A model generated the notes under the pieces. It worked only from the letters and a program-made list of their open reading frames with translations, was not told the DNA's origin and made no database searches. The position numbers were made by a program, and so were the translations under genes. Positions 25,933 through 35,188 of a DNA stretch of 64,000 bases are shown piece after piece. Numbering within the stretch: the first letter of the stretch is position 1; each line of letters opens with the position of its first letter. This stretch comes from JAUWVG01 sp964633715 (lineage in GTDB: Bacteria > Acidobacteriota > Aminicenantia > Aminicenantales > Aminicenantaceae): NCBI GenBank assembly GCA_964633715.1, contig CAZWHQ010000016.1, positions 20,905 through 84,904 of the forward strand. The letters run 5' to 3'.

Positions 25933-28668
25933 CTAGAACATCAATCGGATACCAAGTCTGGCTCTTCGTGGACGTACAAATCCATAGAGTTCGTGTCCTT
26001 CTGTAGAGGCCGGATAATCCTCCTCTCCTTGAAGAATCCAATCATAACCGATGCGTGTACCCCAGGATGTGATGGTGTTGTCATTAAAAACATTAAAGAC
26101 ATCGAACATCAATCCCAGTCGGAATTTTTCTGCAAAAATGAATGTTTTTTCCAACCTGAAATCGAGTATTTTCTCCATAGGATAATGATTCGATCCGCGA
26201 GGTTCAGTCAGAAATGTCACGCGGCCCTGCTCCAAACGGCCAGTCCTGTAGCGCGTTGTCCATGCGTCTCCCGTTATGGCTCTGAAATAAGTACTCAAGT
26301 GGATGCCAAACGGCAGGATAACCGTCCCCTGGATCTTGAGCATGTGTGTGGGATCATTGGTCGAGTGGCCTTCTGCGTTGATCCAGTAGTTCGGATCTTC
26401 CGTAGATCCACCGTAACCGACATCATCGCCAAATCCGTTGTTGATTGTGCCGGTGGCCTGAGAATAGACATAGGAGGCCAGAAACTGCCAGTTGTTGGAA
26501 AATCTCTTGTTAAAGAGAAGTTCAATTCCCCAGTATTTTCGGTAGGGATCCAAGTTGATGTAGGGATCTCCCTTCTGGATGTTTTTTATCGTGTAGCTGT
26601 ATGTATCAGCATCGGTCCGTTCATAGATCGTATATGTTTTGTCGAGTTCGGGGACATATTGTTGGATTGGCTCATACGTGGCCGCTGTATCGATCGTGCC
26701 GATAATATTTTGCCAGTTTCTGTAGATAAACGTGGCGGAGAGAGACATGTTGCTTGAGAGGTCTCTTTCGATCCCGGCTACAAATTGGTTCATGTAGGGA
26801 TGTTTGGTATCAGGATCCATGCGATAGAGATCTTCACGCTCGATGGAGTACCATTCCACCCATTCACCATCCCAATAATATCCGGCTTCCTTGCCCCAAT
26901 TGGATGCAGGATTCAAGTAATAGTGATAGCTGACCAGCATGGCCTCGGAGAACTGTCCGTAGTGAGCCTTGAAAATCGTTGTTCTGTCACCGAGAATGTC
27001 GAAAGTGAATCCGAGCCTTGGGGCAATGCGGTTATTTATATAGACAGGATTATCCCCGCCTTTTACCGCTCCCCAGACGTGTGTAAAACGGAGTCCGAGG
27101 TTGATGTTGAATCTATCGGACACTTTCCAGGAGTCCTGCACAAACTCTTCCAACCGGACATACGACGAGTTGTTATCATAACCTTCGTATTGATAAGCTA
27201 AGTAATTACCCGTGTATCCATAGCCCACATAATCCACGTAATAGAAGTTATTCGGCCCCGTATACGAATAGCGGTCTCTGGTTTTGGCATACTCGAATTC
27301 GGCACCGAATTTGAAATCGTGGTCACCTCCGAGAAAATCTTCGGCGTAATGTGTCATATTTGCGTTGGTCTGATACCGGTCTCGATCAGCTTTGTAGAAA
27401 TACCCCGCGCTTTCATACAACATGTTATCATTGAGATCGAAATGAGCGCTGACATCACCGGCCGCAGGATCTAGGTAATAATAACCTGTAAAAAAAGCGC
27501 CTTTGATGTCAAAAAAAGAACTCTCACTGAGAATGTGTGTGAGGCTGAAACTTCCTACTTTTTCCGGCGATTTTTGATCGACCGTGGATTCTACTGAAAC
27601 CGTAGCTCCATAGCCTCTGTTGATGCCGTTATATGCATCGACTTCGGCCCACAATGTAAGGTTTGTACTGGCTCCAATCTGCGACGTGAGTTTAAAAAAG
27701 CTTCTCGGTTGCTTATAGTCGCGCGGATTTGGGAATCCTGCCGTCCAGTTTTTGGACCTGTAGTATTGAAGACCTATGTAAAACCAAACCTTATCCCTGG
27801 CAATGGGGCCGCCTAGGTGAACGCCAGAATCAAACAGCGCGGCCATCGGTGAGGTCATATCCGGGAAATCATCGAGATAGTCCTCATTGTTATCCGTCTG
27901 CCAGAGGCCCTTTGGCCATGCTCCCTGTTTTCCCTGATAGTTGACATCAAAATGACCGGAGAACTCATTTCCACCGGACTTTGTCACCAGGTTGAAAATA
28001 ACCCCAGTAAAGTTGCCGTATTCTGCCGGCAAGCCTATCCCCATAACCTTTGCCTCTTCAACGATGTTTGGATCCACGAATACCCAGGCTGAGCCTGCAT
28101 CGGGATCGGATACATCCACCCCATCTACCTGATAGGAAACACCCGTGCTATTGGATGCCCCGTAGGCGACATCATCATTGACTCCTGGAGCCATATTGAC
28201 AATATCCATGGCGAAATTGCTGAAGGGGATGTTTCTCAGGATTTCATCGCTGAGCGTAACAGAGGCCGTTTCTGAGGATTTGACGTCGACTGTCGGAGAA
28301 TGGGCGATAACTGTCACCTGTTCTTCGACTGTGGCGGTGTTTAATTCCACATCGATAGTAAGCCTGATGGTTGTTTCCACTCGGATATTTTCCTGAGTAT
28401 ATTCATTGAATCCAGGAAGTTTAGCCGAGAGTTTGTAAGTCCCAGGGGGTAGAGCCGGAAAGCGAAAATTCCCATTTGTATCGGTCACAAAGGATCTTTC
28501 ACCCATCAACTTGTCGCTGTTCAGTGTGACCGTTACTCCCGGGAGAGGAATCTTTTGGTCATCTGTAACAGTTCCGACAATAGCTCCTGTTCCTCTCGAC
28601 TGGGCCATCACAAGAGAAGAGAGAATCAAACACAGCACCACAGAAAATGAGATAATCTTAAATTTCAT
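25933..28668 (-). CDS. TonB-dependent receptor with carboxypeptidase-regulatory-like N-terminal domain
   Basis: A 911-residue outer-membrane protein. It has a signal peptide (about 1-22, ending VMAQ), a carboxypeptidase-like beta-sandwich (about 27-110: GTVTDDQKIPLPGVTVTL and FRFPALPPGTYKL), a plug domain (about 125-240, with YQVDGVDVSDP) and a long beta-barrel ending in a typical terminal Phe (GIRLMF). This is the Oar-like architecture common in Acidobacteriota and Bacteroidota, used for uptake of oligosaccharides, peptides or siderophores, or for protein export. No SusD homologue, TonB or ExbBD lies nearby. AAAGGAGGG precedes the ATG, and a strong terminator follows, so it forms its own transcript. 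Confidence 0.92.
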   Translation of the reverse strand: MKFKIISFSVVLCLILSSLVMAQSRGTGAIVGTVTDDQKIPLPGVTVTLNSDKLMGERSFVTDTNGNFRFPALPPGTYKLSAKLPGFNEYTQENIRVETTIRLTIDVELNTATVEEQVTVIAHSPTVDVKSSETASVTLSDEILRNIPFSNFAMDIVNMAPGVNDDVAYGASNSTGVSYQVDGVDVSDPDAGSAWVFVDPNIVEEAKVMGIGLPAEYGNFTGVIFNLVTKSGGNEFSGHFDVNYQGKQGAWPKGLWQTDNNEDYLDDFPDMTSPMAALFDSGVHLGGPIARDKVWFYIGLQYYRSKNWTAGFPNPRDYKQPRSFFKLTSQIGASTNLTLWAEVDAYNGINRGYGATVSVESTVDQKSPEKVGSFSLTHILSESSFFDIKGAFFTGYYYLDPAAGDVSAHFDLNDNMLYESAGYFYKADRDRYQTNANMTHYAEDFLGGDHDFKFGAEFEYAKTRDRYSYTGPNNFYYVDYVGYGYTGNYLAYQYEGYDNNSSYVRLEEFVQDSWKVSDRFNINLGLRFTHVWGAVKGGDNPVYINNRIAPRLGFTFDILGDRTTIFKAHYGQFSEAMLVSYHYYLNPASNWGKEAGYYWDGEWVEWYSIEREDLYRMDPDTKHPYMNQFVAGIERDLSSNMSLSATFIYRNWQNIIGTIDTAATYEPIQQYVPELDKTYTIYERTDADTYSYTIKNIQKGDPYINLDPYRKYWGIELLFNKRFSNNWQFLASYVYSQATGTINNGFGDDVGYGGSTEDPNYWINAEGHSTNDPTHMLKIQGTVILPFGIHLSTYFRAITGDAWTTRYRTGRLEQGRVTFLTEPRGSNHYPMEKILDFRLEKTFIFAEKFRLGLMFDVFNVFNDNTITSWGTRIGYDWILQGEEDYPASTEGHELYGFVRPRRARLGIRLMF

Positions 28669-29005
28669 TTTCCCTCCTTTAATCGAATATTTTTTCTAAA
28701 ACTATTAGGATATTCCCAGATTATCACCTCCCTATATATCAGAATTTTAGAATGGAATCCCTATCCCATATCTTCATTAATTTTAGTATACTCCTGGCTA
28801 AACAAAAGTAAAGATTTTTTTTGAAAAGAAAATTATTTTAACTCTATTAGATTCAATAAAATAGGTCAATTTCGCTGAAAAATAAATGAATGTAATTTTT
28901 TTTTAATATTTTTCTATAAGGAAATAAAAAGTTCTTAATGCAGGTCTTGGATCTTAATTGCTTCTTTTTGACTGTTTTGCTATTTTAAATAGACAGGAAT
29001 ACTTC
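28669..29005. other. AT-rich divergent promoter region
   Basis: About 337 bases between the divergent TonB receptor and GWxTD genes. It is very AT-rich with poly-T and poly-A tracts, and carries the receptor's ribosome site at its left end. Promoters for both directions must lie here. A TTGACT at 28968-28973 has no well-spaced -10 before the GWxTD start, so I do not name a promoter. No coding frame is convincing. Confidence 0.5.
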
Positions 29006-31069
29006 ATGAATAGAAAAATTTTTATTTTGTGCTTTTTTTTCTCTCTCGTTCTGCTTCTGCCGGCCCAGGATACGCTTTCTCCCGAGCACGAAGAATGGCT
29101 TAAACTTGTTAAACCCATCATCACAAAAATCGAACAGGAAATTTTTGAACAGCTCAGTACAAAGGAAGACCGTAATAAATTCATACAGACCTTCTGGAAG
29201 CGTCGCGATTCAAAACTTGATACAGAAGCAAACGAATTCTATGAGGAATACATGGAGCGGGTGCGTTTTGCCGATAAATACTTTGGTTTTACTGAAGTAG
29301 GAAAGGGGAGTGAGTCAGAAAGGGGTTTTTTCTATCTGTTGCTGGGCCCTCCCTTGGAGAGACATGTCTATGCCACTCAATCGGAGATATGGCCTCTTGA
29401 GCTCTGGTATTATAAGGGGGACTCTAGTCTTGGGCTACCCCCCTATTTTCACCTTATCTTTTATCAGGATAAGGGCATAGGTCGATACCGGCTCTATTCT
29501 CCCGGTTTGGATGGACCGGATAAACTGGTGGTCCCCTCCATGGTCGGGCAAACGGTGACAAGGGATTCTGCCTATCGAATGGTCAGAGAAATTTCCGGTG
29601 AACTCGCCGGTGCTGCCCTGTCCTATATTCCCGGGGATGCTGACCGGGAGATCTCTTCATTTTCGTCTGTGAACCTGTTGGCCAGTATTAACTCGGTAGC
29701 CGAAAAACAAATATCCGATTCTTATGCGCACAACTTTTTGAACTATAAGGACTATGTCGAAACAGATTATTCACACAGCTTTGTAGAAAGCAATTATAAG
29801 ATAAAGATTCTAAAAAACGAAGATTTGTACTATGTACACTGGACGTTAGAACCCACTGTGATGAATTTTGCTCAGGATCAGGACAGGTATTATGCTTCTC
29901 TCCGGCTCATCATAGTTGTCGAAGATTTGTCGGGCCGGCGCATCCTGGAAAAGGAGGAAGAAATCCCTCTCTCCATAAGTCCGGACGATTTTCTCAAATA
30001 CGATAATAAAATATTTGCCATTCAGGATCTCTTTCCGATCCTGCCGGGGCGTTTTAATATCTCCTTTTTTATGCAAAACAAGACCACTAAAGACTTTACA
30101 TCGTTTCAGAAAGAAATCTTTGTTCCCGAAGATGGGATCGATCCCCAACTTGGCAGTCTTCTTATCTATCTGGCCCGTGATTTGCTTCCCGAATTCCAAC
30201 GAAATCATCTCAAAGCCTTTACTTTCGAGGGGCAACATTATGTCATCAATACACAAAACCACCTGCTTCCGAACAGGGAATGCGGGATCTATCTTCAAAC
30301 ATACAATTTTACGGACAATAAAGTTGTATCCCTCGTTATTGATTTTATTTCCAGTGATTCAGGCACAGTCGCTTACAGTTTGACAAAAACATTAGAGGAC
30401 GTTTTAACTCCAAACGGGATGGGGATCGATGTTTATCCAATCTCGCTTGCTTCAATGAAACCAGGTTACTATGACCTTGAGGTCTCATTTTTGGATAAAA
30501 ATGGGGAAAAAGTACTCAGCCAGCACGAAAATGTTATCTTGCTGTCACAAACCGCCCCTGTTGTTCCAGTTGTCTATGCAAGGCTCCATGATCCATCTCC
30601 CAATGTCGAGTTTCTTTTCCTTTTGGCCTCTCAGTATTATCTATCCCAGAATTATGAACAGGCCCAAAATTATCTGGAACTTTTATTAGACATTCGAGAC
30701 AGTGTGCGGACGAGACTTCTTCTCGGTCAGACTTTTTTTGCTCGTGAAAAATTCGGTGACTCGATTGTCACTGTTCTTCCGGTTTTCCAACAAACTCAGG
30801 ACAGAGAAACAGGGAAACTCCTTGCCGCCAACTATGCCCGTTTAAAGAACTGGGCATCGGCTCTGGTCTATTTGGAGAAACTTCTAAAAACAGCTACTGA
30901 ATTGAGCGTCTTGAATTTAGCTGCCCAATGTTATATCAATTTGAACCAACCAGATAAGGCCCTTCCTTTGCTGCAAAAATCTTTGGACATAAATCCCAGC
31001 CAAAAAGGAATAAAAGAGCTGAAAGAAAGTATAAAAAAGACCCCTTCAACTTTGAACAGGAGTTTATGA
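29006..31069 (+). CDS. GWxTD-domain secreted protein with C-terminal TPRs
   Basis: A protein of 687 residues with a signal peptide ending near LLLPAQ, the GWxTD-type domain and two or three TPR units at the C-terminus (about 560-680, with AAQCYINLNQPDKALPLLQKSLDINP). The domain's landmarks are FWKRRDSKLDTEANEF and, at the eponymous site, GSESERGFFYLLLGPP, so the GWxTD letters themselves are degenerate. These proteins are common in Acidobacteriota and relatives; their function is unknown. ATG at 29006 is preferred to a TTG 16 codons earlier because it begins the signal peptide. The stop overlaps the next start. Confidence 0.85.
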   Translation: MNRKIFILCFFFSLVLLLPAQDTLSPEHEEWLKLVKPIITKIEQEIFEQLSTKEDRNKFIQTFWKRRDSKLDTEANEFYEEYMERVRFADKYFGFTEVGKGSESERGFFYLLLGPPLERHVYATQSEIWPLELWYYKGDSSLGLPPYFHLIFYQDKGIGRYRLYSPGLDGPDKLVVPSMVGQTVTRDSAYRMVREISGELAGAALSYIPGDADREISSFSSVNLLASINSVAEKQISDSYAHNFLNYKDYVETDYSHSFVESNYKIKILKNEDLYYVHWTLEPTVMNFAQDQDRYYASLRLIIVVEDLSGRRILEKEEEIPLSISPDDFLKYDNKIFAIQDLFPILPGRFNISFFMQNKTTKDFTSFQKEIFVPEDGIDPQLGSLLIYLARDLLPEFQRNHLKAFTFEGQHYVINTQNHLLPNRECGIYLQTYNFTDNKVVSLVIDFISSDSGTVAYSLTKTLEDVLTPNGMGIDVYPISLASMKPGYYDLEVSFLDKNGEKVLSQHENVILLSQTAPVVPVVYARLHDPSPNVEFLFLLASQYYLSQNYEQAQNYLELLLDIRDSVRTRLLLGQTFFAREKFGDSIVTVLPVFQQTQDRETGKLLAANYARLKNWASALVYLEKLLKTATELSVLNLAAQCYINLNQPDKALPLLQKSLDINPSQKGIKELKESIKKTPSTLNRSL

Positions 31070-31983
31070 TGGCCCGCAAATTTTTCTTGATTTTTTGTTT
31101 ACTATTTCTGATCTCCTCGATTCTTAAACCGGATATTGAGGGAAGGATCGAGGGCGTCGTTACAGATAAAGAGGGAAATCCGATAGAAAAAGTTGCTGTC
31201 ACTATCGTGTCATCAAAAATGGCATCTCGAAAATTCCAGATCAAAACCAAAAAAGATGGGAAATTTATCCAAATTGGAATTTGGCCGGGATATTATCAAG
31301 TCAGCTTTACCAAATCAGGTTATGCTCCTCAATCCCATGAGGTCCGTGTCTCTATCTCCGAGTCCACACGATTGGACGTTAAGATGGAAAAAGTATTAGA
31401 GGCTGCAGAACGGTCATTGTCTGAAGCGGATAAGCTCTTCATCAAGGGCTCGAGCTTTTTTGAAACTGAAAAATATGAGGAGGCTGTATCCGCCTTCACA
31501 GAAGCCATAGGATTGAACTCCACCCAATGGGGATATTTTTTTAATCTGGGATTGGCTTACAAAAAAATAGAGAAACGAGAGGCATCTATCAAAGCCTTCC
31601 AGGAGGCGCTAAAACTCAATCCACAAAGTTATTCCTGCAACAGTGAATTGGGCGAAGCCATGGCAAAAAAAGGAGACTTTGAAGCCGCTCAAACATTTTA
31701 TCTTAAGGCCACTGAACTCAGCCCGGACGATCCGGATGCCTTTTACAATCTGGGGGTTGTTCTGACTAATTCAGGAAAATCGGAAGAGGCCTTTAAATAT
31801 TTTCTCAATGCTATCAGAATTCAGGAAGACTATGCCGATGCGTATTACCAAATCGGTACTATCTCTATAGGAAAAGGCCAGACCGGAGACGCTATCAAGA
31901 ATCTTGAGAAATTTTTGGAGTTAGCTCCGGAACATGCTAATGCCACAATCGCAAAGCAGCTCCTCGAAGCTCTAAAAAAATAA
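31066..31983 (+). CDS. Carboxypeptidase-regulatory-like / TPR secreted protein
   Basis: A 305-residue protein with an N-terminal signal (FFLIFCLLFLISSIL), a carboxypeptidase-like beta-sandwich at about 25-105 (GRIEGVVTDKEGNPIEKV and GYYQVSFTKSGYAP), then four TPRs to the C-terminus (for example FYNLGVVLTNSGKSEEAFKY). The start overlaps the previous stop by four bases and the next gene follows closely with AAGGAG, so the three genes 29006-33412 form one operon. The beta-sandwich resembles the one on the neighbouring TonB receptor. Role unknown; a periplasmic binding or assembly partner for the GWxTD proteins is a fair inference. Confidence 0.85.
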   Translation: MMARKFFLIFCLLFLISSILKPDIEGRIEGVVTDKEGNPIEKVAVTIVSSKMASRKFQIKTKKDGKFIQIGIWPGYYQVSFTKSGYAPQSHEVRVSISESTRLDVKMEKVLEAAERSLSEADKLFIKGSSFFETEKYEEAVSAFTEAIGLNSTQWGYFFNLGLAYKKIEKREASIKAFQEALKLNPQSYSCNSELGEAMAKKGDFEAAQTFYLKATELSPDDPDAFYNLGVVLTNSGKSEEAFKYFLNAIRIQEDYADAYYQIGTISIGKGQTGDAIKNLEKFLELAPEHANATIAKQLLEALKK

Positions 31984-31996
31984 AGGAGTGCAGCAA

Positions 31997-33412
31997 ATGA
32001 AAAAGAGGGTATTTCTTTTAGGGATTGCTCTTCTTATTGCCTTTGGTTCGTTTGTATTGGGACAAAATGAGAAAAATCTAAAAAATTGGCACAAGGAAGA
32101 AGTGAACCACATCATTACAAGAGCCGAAGCTGCCGAGTACAGAAAATTAAAAAAGGTAGAGGATCAAAAATCTTACATAGAGCTTTTCTGGGCGAAGAGG
32201 GATCCGACACCAAACACAGAAAAAAACGAATTCAAAGAGGAATATTATCGACGGTTAGCGCATGTGGAGGAGACATATCGCTATGGCTACAATACAGGGA
32301 GCAAAACAGAACAGGGGAAAATTTATCTCTATTTTGGACAGGCAAAAATTGTTCAGCAGAGCCCATCTGCCCAAGCTTCTCAAAGCCTCCAGTCAGACGA
32401 ATTGTGGTTCTATCCTTCTCAGCCCTGGATGCAGCTTCCCAAGGATTCCTTCAGTGTTGTTTTCTCACATGATGGAGTTGGGTATGCCATAAATCACACT
32501 CTCACCGAAAACCGCGTGATTCAAGCAATATTCAAGTACCCGGAAATAATTTTGCTCCATCCCGATTTAAAAGAACTGCCGAATTATACTGAGATCACGA
32601 CTTTTGATCCTGCCTCTTTTGAGGGGGAGCTTTTAGAAAAAGTTAAAACTGCTGGTTTGGATATTATTTTGGCCCCCTTTGAAAAGAAAGCCCTTTTTAT
32701 TAAAGCCGAAAATGCGAGCAGCTATCTGACATTTCAATTTAAAATCTCTCAGACTGAAGAACAGATTCCCGATAAAAACGCCATTTTTTTTGGTAAGATT
32801 GAATCGGAGGAATTTTCTTTTTCTTTCCGGAAAGAGAAACCTCTTGTTTCGGAACAAGATGATTTAGTGTCCCACTTAGGATTTCCAGTTCCAGCGGGAA
32901 ACTACACTCTCTATTTTGGATTCTATACCGAGGACAAAAAGATTTATTCTCTAAAAACAGAAAAAATCACCGTCCCAAATTTCTGGGACCAATCTCTTTC
33001 TCTATCCTCAATCCTGGCTTCATCTCAAGTCCAGGAAAGAGCAAATCGTGGATCAGGTGAAGAACATGACTTTTTCACGATCGGTGCCTATTCTCTAATT
33101 CCTCAATACAGACAAGATTACGGTAAAGAAGACTTTCTCAATATTTTCTATTACATCTACAATATGGCGCTCGACGAAAAAGAGGAGTGTTCTTTGACAA
33201 TAGAGTTCGAGATCCAATATGGAGAGCAAAAATTCAATCTCGATCCTCAAAAAAGACAGAAAAAAGTGGGAGAAGGATTTGTTCTTCCTGAAGGGACACG
33301 TATTCCTGTCTCTGCACTGCCCGCAGCTGGGGAGTATATCCTGGGCGTAAGAGTGACCGATGAATTGACAAAAAAGGTTGCTACTCAGACTCTCAGATTC
33401 ACCGTCCGCTGA
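31997..33412 (+). CDS. GWxTD-domain secreted protein
   Basis: A protein of about 471 residues with a signal peptide (FLLGIALLIAFGSFVLGQ) and a GWxTD-type domain: FWAKRDPTPNTEKNEF matches the same block in the gene at 29006 (Phe-Trp, Arg-Asp, Thr, Asn-Glu-Phe), and GSKTEQGKIYLYFGQA stands at the naming site. The C-terminal half is beta-rich. ATG at 31997 has AAGGAG at 31983-31988; the GTG nine bases upstream would overlap that site. The 3' end overlaps the convergent LeuD-type gene by 14 bases. Function is unknown. Confidence 0.83.
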   Translation: MKKRVFLLGIALLIAFGSFVLGQNEKNLKNWHKEEVNHIITRAEAAEYRKLKKVEDQKSYIELFWAKRDPTPNTEKNEFKEEYYRRLAHVEETYRYGYNTGSKTEQGKIYLYFGQAKIVQQSPSAQASQSLQSDELWFYPSQPWMQLPKDSFSVVFSHDGVGYAINHTLTENRVIQAIFKYPEIILLHPDLKELPNYTEITTFDPASFEGELLEKVKTAGLDIILAPFEKKALFIKAENASSYLTFQFKISQTEEQIPDKNAIFFGKIESEEFSFSFRKEKPLVSEQDDLVSHLGFPVPAGNYTLYFGFYTEDKKIYSLKTEKITVPNFWDQSLSLSSILASSQVQERANRGSGEEHDFFTIGAYSLIPQYRQDYGKEDFLNIFYYIYNMALDEKEECSLTIEFEIQYGEQKFNLDPQKRQKKVGEGFVLPEGTRIPVSALPAAGEYILGVRVTDELTKKVATQTLRFTVR

Positions 33413-33926
33413 GTTTTTTCTTGGTGAATTCAACGAGTCCTCCGGACTCGAATATCTCCATAGCCAAAGCATCCCACGAAGGAATGGAAAATTTCCTGGA
33501 TTCCGAACTAATTGTTCCTTGGGATAGGTCGATAGTTAAAAAGAAGTCTGTGTACGTACTTCCGGTTTTTTCGATTTTTTCAAAGAGGGATTCAACCAGC
33601 TGAGGGCATTCCACTACTGCCAGGGCTGAATTGATGGCGTTCCTGTAAAACAACCGGGCAAAAGTGGGGGCGATGATGGCGTCGATTCCCGCATATTTTA
33701 GACATGTCACAGCCTGTTCTCTCGATGATCCGCATCCGAAATTTTTTCCTGCGACTATGATATCCTTCTTTTGAACCTTTTGTGAAAAACCGGGGTTATA
33801 ATCCTCCATGGCATGTGAGGCTTGTTCTTTGGGTGTCAGGGGCTCATATGTGTATTTTCCAGGATAGATCAGGTCTGTGTTGATGTTTTCATCCTTGAAA
33901 ATCCAGGCTCTTCCTTCAAATCTCAT
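33399..33926 (-). CDS. Aconitase-family small (swivel) subunit, LeuD type
   Basis: A 175-residue small subunit of the isopropylmalate isomerase/homoaconitase group. It has the INTDLIYPGKY segment, GKNFGCGSSREQAV (active-site loop) and ARLFYRNAINSAL. It pairs with the large subunit encoded just upstream, whose stop overlaps this start (ATGA). The residues after the Asn-Thr-Asp motif, which set substrate choice in this family, read YTYE rather than the YLRT of isopropylmalate isomerase. With citrate lyase genes in the same operon, the substrate may be citrate, citramalate/mesaconate or a similar hydroxy-acid rather than isopropylmalate. Confidence 0.88.
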   Translation of the reverse strand: MRFEGRAWIFKDENINTDLIYPGKYTYEPLTPKEQASHAMEDYNPGFSQKVQKKDIIVAGKNFGCGSSREQAVTCLKYAGIDAIIAPTFARLFYRNAINSALAVVECPQLVESLFEKIEKTGSTYTDFFLTIDLSQGTISSESRKFSIPSWDALAMEIFESGGLVEFTKKKLSGR

Positions 33927-35188
33927 CTATGTGCTCCGGTAGTGATGTATCCAGCCAAGGCTGTGTGGGCGACTGTGGCCGGACTTGCGAGATATATCCC
34001 TGTATCCTGCTTGCAGCCCATCCGGCCCTTAAAATTCCGGTTGGCTGTGGAGATGCAGTTTTCTTCAGGAGCCAAGATCCCCCCATAAGCACCCAAACAG
34101 GGTCCGCATGACGGGACAGCCAGCTGGGCCCCGGCAGCCACCAGTTTTTCTATATATCCGAGACGGAGTGCGTCCTGAAGAACTTTTTTTGAAGCAGGAT
34201 AGACAAGAAATCTGACGCCAGACGCCAAACTTTTTCCCTCCATGATTTCGGAAGCGATCTTTAGATCATCCAGCCGGCCGTTTGTGCAGGTTCCCAGAAA
34301 CGCCACATCGATTTTGGTATGCGGGAGATCTTTAACAGGGACTACATTATCCACCTCGTGAGGGCAAGCCACCTGCGGACCGAGTTCTTCCAGGTTGTAC
34401 TCATATACTTCTTCGTATTCTGCACTGTCGTCTGCAGAGAAAGGTTCGTAATCTTCATGGATGCCACAAACATGGTTGTCCAGCCATTCCCGTGTTATTT
34501 CATCATAGGCCACGATGGCGGCTTTGGCACCCATTTCCGCTGACAGATTGCATAGGGTCATGCGTTCGCTTATGGACATGCGGTTGACGGTATCTCCGGA
34601 AAATTCCACGGACTTGTAGTTTGCTCCGGAGACTCCGATCTGTCCAATTAGATAGAGGATCACATCTTTGGCATAGACTCCTATCTTGAGATTCCCGGTG
34701 AGAACAAATTTTAGCGTTTCCGGCACCTTGAGCCAAGTTTTCCCGATAGCCCAGACACTGGCTGTTTCAGTACGTCCGATTGGGATTCCAGCTGCGCCAA
34801 AAGCCCCGTGTGTAGTCGTATGGGAATCAGAACCAAAAATAATCTTGCCGGGAAGGACGTGCCCGTTCTCGGGGAGAATTTGATGACATATCCCTTCACC
34901 ACAGTCGTAAAAATGTTTTATCTTGTGTTCTTGGACAAACTCCCGAATGATTTTATGATTGAGGGCTTTCCTTTCATCGGGAGGAGGGACGGCATGGTCC
35001 AGGGCGATAAAAATTCGCTCCGGGTTCCAGACTGTCGGTGCATTTATCTGGTTGAAAATTTTCGAAATAGCGGCGGAATTGTCATGAGAAAGAATCCGGT
35101 GAGGAGCACAGAAAACAATCTCTCCTTTTTTCACTTGGGAGCGGCCGGCCGCCCCGGCCAAAATTTTTTCGATGATCGTCTGGCCCAT
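33923..35188 (-). CDS. Aconitase-family large subunit, LeuC type
   Basis: A 421-residue [4Fe-4S] hydro-lyase large subunit. Cluster cysteines lie in FLGTCTNGRLDD and SCGPCLGAYGG; the family's HGAFGAAGIPIGRTE and AIGKTWLKVPET are present. It works with the small subunit downstream to move a hydroxyl group between adjacent carbons of a tricarboxylic or dicarboxylic acid by dehydration and rehydration. ATG at 35188 overlaps the citF stop (TAATG) and has an AGGTGA site; the MGQTIIEKI start equals that of the fused paralogue at 37977, supporting this choice. Leucine synthesis is unlikely because no leuA is near and the operon is built around citrate lyase. Confidence 0.9.
   Translation of the reverse strand: MGQTIIEKILAGAAGRSQVKKGEIVFCAPHRILSHDNSAAISKIFNQINAPTVWNPERIFIALDHAVPPPDERKALNHKIIREFVQEHKIKHFYDCGEGICHQILPENGHVLPGKIIFGSDSHTTTHGAFGAAGIPIGRTETASVWAIGKTWLKVPETLKFVLTGNLKIGVYAKDVILYLIGQIGVSGANYKSVEFSGDTVNRMSISERMTLCNLSAEMGAKAAIVAYDEITREWLDNHVCGIHEDYEPFSADDSAEYEEVYEYNLEELGPQVACPHEVDNVVPVKDLPHTKIDVAFLGTCTNGRLDDLKIASEIMEGKSLASGVRFLVYPASKKVLQDALRLGYIEKLVAAGAQLAVPSCGPCLGAYGGILAPEENCISTANRNFKGRMGCKQDTGIYLASPATVAHTALAGYITTGAHR

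Noticed and set aside
28968..28990. A promoter from TTGACT at 28968 for the GWxTD operon
   Set aside because: The nearest -10-like sequence is about 11 bases away, and the start codon follows too closely.
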